Positions 8,030 to 15,949 of a stretch of 64,000 nucleotides of DNA are shown here, piece by piece. The translations under genes were made by a program, and so were the position numbers. The notes beneath the pieces are model-generated. The model was given only the letters and a program-made list of their open reading frames with translations, ran no database searches and was not told the origin of the DNA. Numbering within the stretch: the stretch's first letter is position 1; each line of letters starts with the position of its first letter. Source of the stretch: Ectobacillus panaciterrae DSM 19096. GTDB lineage: Bacteria > Bacillota > Bacilli > Bacillales > Bacillaceae_G. Location: assembly GCF_000430785.1 (NCBI RefSeq), contig NZ_AUMR01000029.1, forward strand, positions 1 through 64,000, read 5' to 3'.

Positions 8030-9409
8030 TTACTTCAAATACAATTCGGTCGGATAAGCCCCACTGAAACAGGCTATGCATCGATTGCTGCTTTCTGCAA
8101 GATTCACATCTACTGCTTCTAACAGCCCTTCAGTGCTTAAAAATGCCAATGTATCCGCTCCGATAGCCTGTCCCATTGCTCGTTCATGTTCGTGCCTGTT
8201 GGCAAACAACTCTTCTTTTGTCGGCATATCAATTCCATAAAAACAAGGATTTCGAACCATTGGTGAACTAATGCGAACATGGACTTCCTTGGCACCTGCC
8301 TGCCGAATCAATTGGACAATTCGTTTGCTCGTTGTTCCCCTTACAATTGAATCATCGACAAGCACAACTCTTTTTCCTTCGAGAATTTCTTGAACGGTGC
8401 TCAACTTGAGGCGAACGGCCAATTCGCGCAGTTCTTGGGTAGGTTCAATGAATGAGCGGCCCACATATGGATTTTTAATCAGCCCCATCTCATAAGGAAT
8501 TCCTGATTGTTGGGCAAAGCCAATAGCGGCTGGGATGCTCGAGTCGGGAACGGCGACCACCACATCCGCTTGTGTCGGATGTTCCTTAGCTAGAATTTGA
8601 CCTAATTCTTTTCGAATCGATAAGATGCTTCTTCCGTGAATGACACTATCAGGCCGAGCAAAATAAACAAATTCAAAAGAACAAAGGGATAACTCTTCCT
8701 TTGGAGCGAATCGTCCTGTTTGAATCCCGTTTTCGTCAACAAGAAGCCATTCTCCCGGTTCCACATCCCGCCAAAACTTGGCATCAACCGCATTCAAAGC
8801 ACATGTTTCTGAAGCGGCGACGACGGCTTCACCGATTCTTCCCAGCGAGAGGGGGCGCAAACCATGACGGTCTAGAGCGATCAGCATCTGTTTTTCCGTC
8901 ATAATAAGCAAGGCGAAAGAACCATCGATTCGCGTAAGAATATCAGGCGCTGCCTCTTCAAATCGTTTTTTCCTGGAACGGGCGATAAAGTGAGCGATGA
9001 TCTCCGTATCGGTTGTTGTTTGGAATATGCTTCCCTGCTGTTGTAACACATCTCGTTCTATTCTTGCGTTTACTAGGTTGCCGTTATGGGCGACAGCCAA
9101 GTCTCCCTCACTATATTTAAAAACGAGGGGCTGTGCGTTTTGCAATAAACTTTCACCAGAAGTTGAATATCGAACATGGCCAATTGCCATATTTCCGCTT
9201 AGTCCATCAAGAATGTCACGTGTAAATACTTGGGTAACTAACCCCATTCCGCGGTGGTGTCTAAATGTTTTACCATCGCTAACCACGATTCCCGCACTCT
9301 CCTGACCACGATGCTGAAGAGCATGAAGTCCGTAGTACGTTAAATCGGCTGCTTTGGGGTGATTGAAAATTCCAAATACCCCACATTTTTCCTGCATTTC
9401 TGAAGCCAT
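8030..9409 (-). CDS. purF: Amidophosphoribosyltransferase
   Basis: 459 residues. First step of de novo purine synthesis: PRPP plus glutamine gives phosphoribosylamine. The N-terminal Ntn glutaminase starts after a short propeptide at Cys 9 (EKCGVFGIF), with HRGQESAG and HVRYSTSG following. The phosphoribosyltransferase half has the PRPP loop VVLVDDSIVRGTTS. Cysteines expected for the 4Fe-4S cluster of Bacillus PurF are present (LCSFEF, NPCFYG, CIACFSG). ATG follows GGGGGGACAAGG. No other pur genes surround it apart from a purK remnant, so it may be a second or relocated copy. Confidence 0.93.
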   Translation of the reverse strand: MASEMQEKCGVFGIFNHPKAADLTYYGLHALQHRGQESAGIVVSDGKTFRHHRGMGLVTQVFTRDILDGLSGNMAIGHVRYSTSGESLLQNAQPLVFKYSEGDLAVAHNGNLVNARIERDVLQQQGSIFQTTTDTEIIAHFIARSRKKRFEEAAPDILTRIDGSFALLIMTEKQMLIALDRHGLRPLSLGRIGEAVVAASETCALNAVDAKFWRDVEPGEWLLVDENGIQTGRFAPKEELSLCSFEFVYFARPDSVIHGRSILSIRKELGQILAKEHPTQADVVVAVPDSSIPAAIGFAQQSGIPYEMGLIKNPYVGRSFIEPTQELRELAVRLKLSTVQEILEGKRVVLVDDSIVRGTTSKRIVQLIRQAGAKEVHVRISSPMVRNPCFYGIDMPTKEELFANRHEHERAMGQAIGADTLAFLSTEGLLEAVDVNLAESSNRCIACFSGAYPTELYLK

Positions 9410-9625
9410 CCTTGTCCCCCCAATTACACCATTTTTACTATTTTCTGCTGAAGGATCATTTCTATCCTGTAAAACTTGTTGTGTATATGAATTTGTTCAT
9501 GATGCAAATACCTAAAAAGTTTTTCAGTCCTTTAAAAATAAAACATTCAAATGTAGGATAACCTAAAACCATTCAATAATCCGGAAATCGCTGCATGTTT
9601 TGAAAGTCCTGAAGAGGGAAATCCT

Positions 9626-9820
9626 GTGAAAATAATTAAACCAGGCTCAACCATTGGTATCTTAGGGGGAGGGCAGTTGGGAAGAATGATGGTGTTAGCC
9701 GGGCGGAATATGGGATACCGATTTATTCTTTGTGAACCCAACACTAAATCTGCCTTGTGTGATGACCGCTATGAAGGCCGAATTTTGATTAATGAATTAG
9801 CTTCCAGACCACATAAGAAA
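9626..9820 (+). pseudogene. purK: Internally deleted purK remnant
   Basis: The first 40-45 residues (GSTIGILGGGQLGRMMVLAGR) are the ATP-grasp N-terminus of N5-carboxyaminoimidazole ribonucleotide synthase. The frame then jumps to ILINELASRPHKK, which corresponds to the INELAPRPHNSGH block some 200 residues later in normal PurK. The ORF then runs into unrelated sequence and stops in a hairpin at 9884. Reading: a large in-frame internal deletion, leaving no active enzyme. GTG start after GAAGAGGGAAATCCT. Confidence 0.75.
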
Positions 9821-9852
9821 AAAACTCACCCACAGGTAAGCTTTAAAAAAGA

Positions 9853-9886
9853 TAAGACACGCCTTACAGGAGGATGCGTGTCTTAG
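9853..9886 (-). terminator. Hairpin after the purK remnant
   Basis: Perfect 9-bp stem AAGACACGC / GCGTGTCTT with a 13-nt loop. The T-rich tail is on the minus-strand side. Confidence 0.6.
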
Positions 9887-9989
9887 ATTAAAGAGTGTAT
9901 GTCACAAACATTGGGGATCATTACAGGATTCCTTTATTATAGCAAAACTCCATAAAATCAAGAAAATTCTAAAAATTCATAAAAACTCA

Positions 9990-10018
9990 TTTACATTGTA
10001 AGCGCTTTCTGTTATGAT
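9990..10018 (+). promoter_or_regulatory. Promoter with an embedded cre (CcpA) site
   Basis: TTTACA, 17-nt spacer, TATGAT. The spacer contains TGTAAGCGCTTTCT (9997-10010), an exact match to the degenerate cre consensus TGWAARCGYTWNCW. CcpA binding here would repress the promoter in glucose. Confidence 0.65.
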
Positions 10019-10024
10019 AATAAT

Positions 10025-10180
10025 GGGTTGGATAGCACTGGTGGCTATCAAGGTATTCAGCGTAGGCGGGGCTGATGCCATAATATTTCTTATTAACGTC
10101 ATAGTAAAAACTATGTATACCTTATAAAACAGCAAGAAAAAGTGAAATCCTTTGCACCTCAGGATTTCACTTTTTTATTT
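10025..10180 (+). ncRNA. Candidate structured small RNA under CcpA control, about 150 nt
   Basis: Between the promoter/cre unit and a strong terminator lies a short transcript unit with three predicted local stems. They are GATAGC/GCTATC, GGTATTCAGC paired with GCTGATGCC across a G-rich loop (GTAGGCGGG), and CATAG/CTATG, followed by the terminator hairpin. A 34-codon frame beginning MGWIALVAIK at ATG 10023 is hydrophobic, but its ATG sits at or before the predicted transcription start and has no ribosome site, so RNA function is favoured. It does not match the RoxS/RsaE or SR1 features I know. Confidence 0.5.
10137..10178 (+). terminator. Terminator of the candidate small RNA
   Basis: AAAAAGTGAAATCC pairs with GGATTTCACTTTTT over an 11-nt loop and is followed by a T-run. 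It can also end the convergent minus-strand ORF. Confidence 0.88.
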
Positions 10181-10189
10181 TTGGCTATG

Positions 10190-10621
10190 TTAGATAGAAG
10201 GTGGAAAAGAAAGAAAGACTAATGAGTCAATGAGTTCAACCGAAATACTAAAGTCATCATGAATTGTAATTTCTACACATGCAACTAACGGTAACTCGAT
10301 GAGGATTACACCATCATCAATTGTAATTCCTGGTGAACATGTGTCGAAATCAGTTATAGAAAGACCTATGTCGGTATCAGGGGCAATTGAAATTTTTAAA
10401 CATATATAAAGGCATTGTTGAAATGAGTAAGCTATTGTATATCTCCCCTTTCCAGAGATAATAAATACATAATTTACTGCATGTATATACAAGTGAATAA
10501 AAAAAACGTCTTTTGATAGTGGTGAGAGATCATCCGGCGACGTGCAGAAGCGGCCAAACCTTTGGTTCATGCAAGGGTAAACCAGAGAGAAGAAGCATGC
10601 CATACTCCCTTTTGGTTGCAC
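10190..10621 (-). CDS. Hypothetical protein, possibly beta-rich
   Basis: 143-codon ORF of unknown family. The last 95 residues look like real protein: alternating hydrophobic and polar strands, regular acidic turns, Cys residues in FQQC, LYIC, FDTC and VACV, and ISGKGRYTIAYSF near the middle. The first 45 residues are less convincing, and a T8 run at about 10501 could mark a frameshift or a later start. Small secreted or spore-surface proteins have this look, but nothing here proves it. It converges on the small RNA. Confidence 0.4.
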   Translation of the reverse strand: MQPKGSMACFFSLVYPCMNQRFGRFCTSPDDLSPLSKDVFFIHLYIHAVNYVFIISGKGRYTIAYSFQQCLYICLKISIAPDTDIGLSITDFDTCSPGITIDDGVILIELPLVACVEITIHDDFSISVELIDSLVFLSFPPSI

Positions 10622-11025
10622 CTAGCACATGGACATGTCTAAATTACAATCCACTTATATATAGATATAGTCATGAAGTAGTGTTTACAGGGACAAGAAT
10701 GAATAGAAAAAAGTAAGGTGCACCGTCCGTTTTTTCGTGTTAGATTACATCCTTGGAGGCAGTTCCTATATTATTCTATTTGAGAGCATATCCTCTTGAT
10801 TAGACAAGTTATCTATTTGTAAAAAATATGCGTACGTAGTGAGTAAATAATTGGGGGAATTATATAAAGTAGAAAGGGGGCACTCCTCTTAGAATAAGGA
10901 GCAACAGCAATATAAAAAGAGCCAGCTGTAGCAGCACATAGGGAATTTAAATTTTCTGGACAAACTGTCGTGTGATGTTTGATCGAGGAGATATTCATTG
11001 TAGGGTATTACAACGTGAATCAAAT
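10622..11025. other. Intergenic region without a supported gene
   Basis: Short frames on both strands lack ribosome sites and protein-like composition. Nothing recognisable apart from the terminator at its right end. Confidence 0.4.
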
Positions 11026-11060
11026 AAAACCCTTAAGATAATTAGTTCTTAAGGGTTTTA
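11026..11060. terminator. Perfect 12-bp terminator hairpin
   Basis: AAAACCCTTAAG pairs with CTTAAGGGTTTT, loop 10 nt. It lies directly downstream (minus strand) of the SDR remnant and probably was that gene's terminator. Confidence 0.8.
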
Positions 11061-11066
11061 TTGTTA

Positions 11067-11190
11067 TTATGTAAATCCGCCATTAATCCGAATTGTTTGG
11101 CCTGTAATCCATTGGGAATCATCACTTGCTAAGAATACTTGCTGTGAAGTGTGAGGCAGGTCCTCATCAGCGAAAATGAAAATTGCAAAA
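11067..11190 (-). pseudogene. C-terminal remnant of a short-chain dehydrogenase/reductase
   Basis: The minus strand reads TSQQVFLASDDSQWITGQ, then TIRINGGFT and TAA. This is the classical SDR ending (F-L-A-S-D-x-S-x-x-I-T-G-Q...D/NGG). Only about 35-40 codons survive before the reading frame is lost toward the next gene, so the enzyme is inactive. The original terminator is still in place behind it. Confidence 0.75.
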
Positions 11191-11251
11191 GTAAAAAAAA
11201 ACGATATACTAATATTGCTATAGAAATAGAAAAATGGGAAGGGGAAACCAT

Positions 11252-12979
11252 ATGGCTATACTAGTGTTTCTAAAATTTGTGTTAGTTGGTATCCTGAGCA
11301 ATGCAGGTTGGGGACTTTTATTTGTAAGTTTTAATGTATCCTTGTGGAAAAAGGTTGTATTACGAGAAAAAGACGAGACATTCTCAACGGCAACATTTCT
11401 TTGGGTCCAAGCGACTCGTTGGATGTTCGGCTGTATCATTTCCTTTTTCATTTGGGACGTGGCTTTAAATGAACACACAGTAGCTGCGTTTTTCGACACA
11501 TTCGGAATCTGGCTCGTCATCATTCAAGGCGCAGAATTTTTATTTATGAACAGATTTTCTAGAGTTATTTTTACGGGAACTATCGTCCTCCTCTTGGTCA
11601 CCATTGGGGGATGGTGTGTTGGATTCACTCAATACGAAACCTTCTATCATATGGCGCAGACGCACACAACGGTTGAAAATAAAGTGCCAGATGAAATCAA
11701 CAACCTCGGGACCATTCCTCTCATTAATGGAAGCAGTGCCCAATACAAAATTGATAAGCTGTCTGGAAGGCTCACAAACACATCATGGTTCGAAGAAGGA
11801 GATTACCGTATCCAAAAAGTCGGGAATCAATTGCAATACGTAGCACCTTATGAGTTTTCCTCTCTGTTCAAAGCGTTCAAAGCAAAGCAAACGCCAGGAT
11901 ATGCATCTGTATCCGTTACTGACCCTGATGCAGATGCGATTATTTATAACAGCAAGCTGGTGTACATAGATTCCGCCTATTTCGACAAAAATCTTATGCG
12001 ACATGTCCGAAACGAGTACCCTTCTTTGGTGTTGTTCGAAACAAACCTCGAACCTGATGATAAGGGATATCCCTATTATGTCGTATCCTACGGGCATTAC
12101 AAATTATGGAGAAGTGGACCTGTTTTAGATGGTGTTATTGTAGTTGATCCAAAAACAGGCGAAATGAAGAAATATCCAAAAGGGTCGGAACCGAAGTGGG
12201 TTGATCTTGTGTTTACGAAGTCCATTGCAGCAGATTACTTCACGTACATCGGCGAATATGTCCATGGATTTTGGAATACGCATATTGGACAAAAAGATAT
12301 GCATACGCCAAATGATATTCGTACGACGTTTAATGAAAAGGGAGAACTCATCTACACGGTTGATTTCACTCGTCCGAATGGAAGTGGAAAAAGCATGAGC
12401 CGTTTTGGTGTGATGAATGCCAAAACGGGAGAAATTACTATTTATCCGAAAGTAAACGGGGTATTAACAGGAGACGAAGCAGTGAAAGCGGTGAATCAGT
12501 CTGAAATGGTTGTACGAAACAAAACGTGGAAGGGCTCCTATCCTACATACTACACCATCTATGGCTCTCCAAGTTTTGTCATACCTGTCTACGATGGAAA
12601 CAATATGTATCAGGGCGTGGCAGTGGTTCGTGCAGACAGTTCTAAGGTCTTGGTAGCATTCGGAAACACAAAAGAAGAAGCATTTGACGATTATAAACGA
12701 AAACTAGCAAGCATTCACAAAGGAAATATTGCACCGACCAAAGATAGTAAGAAGGTAACGTTACAAGGAACGGTATTCCGTATCAACCCGTATATAGACA
12801 AAGATGGGACGGTTTACTATGTGTTATTGCAAGGTCAAACGAAAGCATTTCTTGTATCACCGACCGTATCAAAAGAAATCATTAACACGGAAAAAGGTGA
12901 TACCGTACAACTTTCGTATTATGAAACAAATGAAGACACAGTAGCTATCCAAAGTTTCGACAACACAGCTATTCAATGA
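11252..12979 (+). CDS. Large hypothetical membrane protein
   Basis: 575 residues from ATG 11252, which follows GGGAAGGGGAAACC; an ATG at 11234 would place that ribosome site inside the gene. Four hydrophobic helices fill roughly the first 130 residues, then a long soluble region of about 440 residues. It has recurring aromatic/glycine-rich segments such as DPKTGEMKKYPKG and NAKTGEITIYPKVNG, which look like two related repeats of a beta-rich, PepSY-like type. Function unknown; the soluble part probably faces outward. Single gene, closed by a strong terminator. Confidence 0.8.
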   Translation: MAILVFLKFVLVGILSNAGWGLLFVSFNVSLWKKVVLREKDETFSTATFLWVQATRWMFGCIISFFIWDVALNEHTVAAFFDTFGIWLVIIQGAEFLFMNRFSRVIFTGTIVLLLVTIGGWCVGFTQYETFYHMAQTHTTVENKVPDEINNLGTIPLINGSSAQYKIDKLSGRLTNTSWFEEGDYRIQKVGNQLQYVAPYEFSSLFKAFKAKQTPGYASVSVTDPDADAIIYNSKLVYIDSAYFDKNLMRHVRNEYPSLVLFETNLEPDDKGYPYYVVSYGHYKLWRSGPVLDGVIVVDPKTGEMKKYPKGSEPKWVDLVFTKSIAADYFTYIGEYVHGFWNTHIGQKDMHTPNDIRTTFNEKGELIYTVDFTRPNGSGKSMSRFGVMNAKTGEITIYPKVNGVLTGDEAVKAVNQSEMVVRNKTWKGSYPTYYTIYGSPSFVIPVYDGNNMYQGVAVVRADSSKVLVAFGNTKEEAFDDYKRKLASIHKGNIAPTKDSKKVTLQGTVFRINPYIDKDGTVYYVLLQGQTKAFLVSPTVSKEIINTEKGDTVQLSYYETNEDTVAIQSFDNTAIQ

Positions 12980-13028
12980 ACCGCAAACTGATGTTAATTA
13001 TGATTCTAGAAAAGTAAATAAATAATGG

Positions 13029-13073
13029 AACAAAGAAAAGAGCAAGCTTGTAAGGCTTGCTCTTTTCTTTGTT
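13029..13073. terminator. Bidirectional 19-bp terminator
   Basis: Stem 13029-13047 with 13055-13073, loop of 7; it separates the convergent membrane protein and GGDEF/EAL genes. Confidence 0.9.
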
Positions 13074-13126
13074 CGCCAATATATATAGAATCACATTTAT
13101 GTTGTGCCCTCTGCACATTTTATGTT

Positions 13127-14866
13127 TCATACAATAGTATTTAAAAGAGTCTCATTTAAATAGGATGGGAGGAGGTGAGCTGGCAGAGGATGACTAAAGA
13201 GATATCCTTGCCCTATATGACATCCTCCTGTTTTAAGAATTGATAATTGTTCTTTCGTTTCAATTCCTTCGGCAATTATATTGAAATTTAGATTCTTTCC
13301 TATATCTATAATTGTCTTAACCATAATTTCTCCATCTTGGTTCACACTTTGTATAAATGATTTGTCTATCTTTAAATTATCAATGGGTAAATGCTTTAAG
13401 TAACTTAAAGAGGAATATCCTGTGCCGAAATCATCAACTGATATGGTGATACCTAGGTCTTTTAATTGCTTTAATACGCTTGTAGTCCTTTTAATATCCA
13501 GTACCATACTTTCTGTTATTTCTAATTCTAAGCATTTGGGTTCGAGCGGAGTGTCTTGTAAAATTTGCGTAATATCATTAATCAAATAACTATTCAAAAA
13601 TTGTCTAGGTGAGAGGTTTACTGCAACCCTCGATAATGGAATTCCATCGTCTTTCCAGAGCTTCATTTGTTTGCAGGCTTGTCGCAATACCCATTTTCCA
13701 ATCGGAATAATTAACCCTGTTTCCTCTAAAATAGGAATAAACTCTGAAGGAGCCACTTCACCAAATATGGGATTGTTCCAACGCAAAAGAGCTTCGACTC
13801 CAACTGTAGTATGATTAACCAAATTGACTAGGGGCTGATACACAACCGAAAATTCTTCATTTTCTAGCGCTTGTCTGAGTTGATTTTCCAATCTTAAATA
13901 TCTCGTCATTTTTTTATTAAGAGCAGATGTGTGAAACTGATATGTGCCGCCGCCCATGTTTTTTGCATGGTACATGGCAATATCAGCTTCTTTAGTCAGT
14001 TGTTCTATAATGGTTTCGAGTTTTGCTTCACTGTTCTTTTGCATATCAGAAAGTGAAACTTCGCTAATTCCAATGCTTGTTGATGTGAAAATTTTTTCAT
14101 CTTGAATATAAAATGGGGAGGACAGCGTTTCAATAATTCTGTTAGCAACCGCAGTGATTTCTTGACGCTCGTGTATATCTTCTAACACAATAATAAATTC
14201 GTCTCCGCCTTGACGCGAAACAAAATCAATTGCACGTACACTATCTTTTAATCTTTGCCCAACCTGTTTTAACAAAGCATCTCCCGTTGCGTGCCCCAAC
14301 GTATCATTAATAGACTTAAATCGATCTAAATCTAAAAATAAAATAGCAATTTGATTTGAACTAGTTTTGTTTGAAAGTATGTATTTTAAATGTTTATCTA
14401 ATGAGGTTCGATTTGGTAATTTTGTTAATGGATCATAAAATGCCAGTTGATGAATCTCTTTTTCCATGATTTTACGATGGGTAATATCATATCGGATTGA
14501 CACATATTGATACGGTTTTCCCTGATCGTCTAAGAAAGGTACGATGGTTGTATATACCCAATAAAATGTTCCATCTTTTGCTTTGTTTTTAATCTCTCCT
14601 TTCCACACATTCCCACTGCCGATTGTTTTCCACATATTCCTGAAAAATGTGTTTGAATGATATCCTGAATTTAAAATGCTATGATCTTGCCCAAGAAGCT
14701 CTTCCCGACTATATTTAGAAATCTCACAAAACATATCGTTAACGAAATTGATGATCCCTCTTCTATCTGTGATTGCCACTATAGAAGATTGATTTAACGC
14801 AAATTCAATGTCATTTAACTTTTTTAATGTATTTTCTAATTCAATCTCTATATACTTTGTATTCAT
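13127..14866 (-). CDS. PAS-GGDEF-EAL cyclic-di-GMP turnover protein
   Basis: 579 residues, no membrane helices, probably cytosolic. PAS domain at about 20-125 with a PAC-type end (YVSIRYDITHRK). GGDEF domain at about 140-300 with an intact GGDEF at 220-224 and an RAID inhibitory I-site five residues upstream. EAL domain at about 325-575 with intact EALLRW, ELEITES, DDFGTGYSS and IDKSFI. Both synthase and phosphodiesterase active sites look complete, so net direction cannot be told; the PAS domain presumably senses a ligand or redox state. Stands alone on the minus strand. Confidence 0.92.
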   Translation of the reverse strand: MNTKYIEIELENTLKKLNDIEFALNQSSIVAITDRRGIINFVNDMFCEISKYSREELLGQDHSILNSGYHSNTFFRNMWKTIGSGNVWKGEIKNKAKDGTFYWVYTTIVPFLDDQGKPYQYVSIRYDITHRKIMEKEIHQLAFYDPLTKLPNRTSLDKHLKYILSNKTSSNQIAILFLDLDRFKSINDTLGHATGDALLKQVGQRLKDSVRAIDFVSRQGGDEFIIVLEDIHERQEITAVANRIIETLSSPFYIQDEKIFTSTSIGISEVSLSDMQKNSEAKLETIIEQLTKEADIAMYHAKNMGGGTYQFHTSALNKKMTRYLRLENQLRQALENEEFSVVYQPLVNLVNHTTVGVEALLRWNNPIFGEVAPSEFIPILEETGLIIPIGKWVLRQACKQMKLWKDDGIPLSRVAVNLSPRQFLNSYLINDITQILQDTPLEPKCLELEITESMVLDIKRTTSVLKQLKDLGITISVDDFGTGYSSLSYLKHLPIDNLKIDKSFIQSVNQDGEIMVKTIIDIGKNLNFNIIAEGIETKEQLSILKTGGCHIGQGYLFSHPLPAHLLPSYLNETLLNTIV

Positions 14867-15411
14867 GTATTTCTACTCCCTCAACGATATGGATACAACA
14901 TTGTGTTTGCCAATTAAAAAATGTAGGAAATGAAAATTAAGAGCAATTATCTTAATTTATAATCCATGCTACTTAACATGGAGTCTTTACGTCCATAATT
15001 ATAGGAAAAAGAGCAAATCGTATGGCTTTGCAGGTACACATGAGCTTATTATAACTACTAATCCCTATCAAGTTGTATAAACACTTTATCGCATAACTCT
15101 AATTTTCTAATAATGCATTTTTTAGTTATTACTAACACATAATTTTATTTTACTATTCGTCATTTCATATTCAAGTGATTTGAATAAAAAAATAACTTAA
15201 TTTATAGAAATGAAGGGCAAACTGAGCAGAAATTTGAGGACTATATCATTCCTAAGGAGAAAAAGGTGTAGTTAAACAGGTGCTTAATGTAACAAATCCC
15301 GTAAAAAATCATGGATAGCCACGGAAGAATTGTATTTAAAACCGATAATATATGTGAAATTAGTGCTTTTAAAACTGGCGGAACAATATTAATAAAAATT
15401 ATTATAGCTGT
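14867..15411. other. AT-rich intergenic region with a short coding-like relic
   Basis: At about 15200-15270 one plus-strand frame reads QTEQKFEDYIIPKEKKV and stops, with a stop upstream and no start codon. It looks like the tail of a lost gene. Otherwise nothing supported. Confidence 0.35.
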
Positions 15412-15440
15412 AAAAAGCCCAGGAGAGAATCCAGGGCTTG
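15412..15440 (-). terminator. Terminator of the 51-residue gene
   Basis: On the minus strand AAGCCCTGG and CCTGGGCTT form a stem with one mismatch, followed by TTTT. Confidence 0.65.
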
Positions 15441-15442
15441 TT

Positions 15443-15598
15443 TCATTTCTTCTTTGGTCTTTCAGCACGAAGAACAGCGTCATTCGTTGGTGTGTTAGGT
15501 ACAAAATTGCCGTGGCTGTCGATGCTGTGCGGTTCCTTATCGTATTGTCCGTTGGCAGTACGCTTCTTTGTTGTGAACGGGTCTTGATTGTGTCCCAT
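15443..15598 (-). CDS. Small hydrophilic hypothetical protein (51 aa)
   Basis: Start ATG 15598 follows a textbook GGAGGTGACGATC; the longer upstream frame is not needed. The product is hydrophilic and disordered-looking (MGHNQDPFTTKKRTANGQYD..., ending AERPKKK), with no Cys and no hydrophobic segment. Own terminator, so an independent transcription unit. The composition resembles minor small spore proteins of Bacillus, but I do not recognise the family. Confidence 0.65.
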   Translation of the reverse strand: MGHNQDPFTTKKRTANGQYDKEPHSIDSHGNFVPNTPTNDAVLRAERPKKK

Positions 15599-15868
15599 GA
15601 TCGTCACCTCCAATAAGCGTAGTATGTGCCAACAAGCAAGTATTTTGTCGAAAATCAAGTTAGAAAAAAGTGGAAAAAGAGTTGTGAACATCATCAGTTC
15701 ATAGTGTATTAGACTAAAGAGGTTAAAATGATGAACAAAACATACACTTTGTGTATCCTTTAAAAGAAATGAATAAAACAGGTGTTACTAGATAACATTC
15801 GTTTTATTTTGTATAAAGAACAACATGAAGAATTTCCATAATATGTTAAATTTCATTTATCGTAATTT

Positions 15869-15898
15869 TTGTGCAGAAGCTGTTACAAACTATATAAT
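15869..15898 (+). promoter_or_regulatory. Predicted sigma-A promoter of pepD
   Basis: TTGTGC, 18-nt spacer, perfect TATAAT; about 50 nt upstream of the pepD start. The rest of 15599-15949 holds no gene. Confidence 0.5.
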
Positions 15899-15949
15899 AA
15901 GTGTATATAAAGCAGGTTGTGTTGCGTCTGCATAGAAGGGGTGATACAT

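Noticed and set aside
10023-10127. 34-codon hydrophobic ORF (MGWIALVAIK...) as a type I toxin
   Set aside because: Its ATG lies at or before the predicted transcription start and has no ribosome site; no antisense RNA promoter of the usual type was seen opposite it.
10813-10998. 61-codon minus-strand ORF
   Set aside because: No ribosome site, low-complexity composition and no family resemblance.
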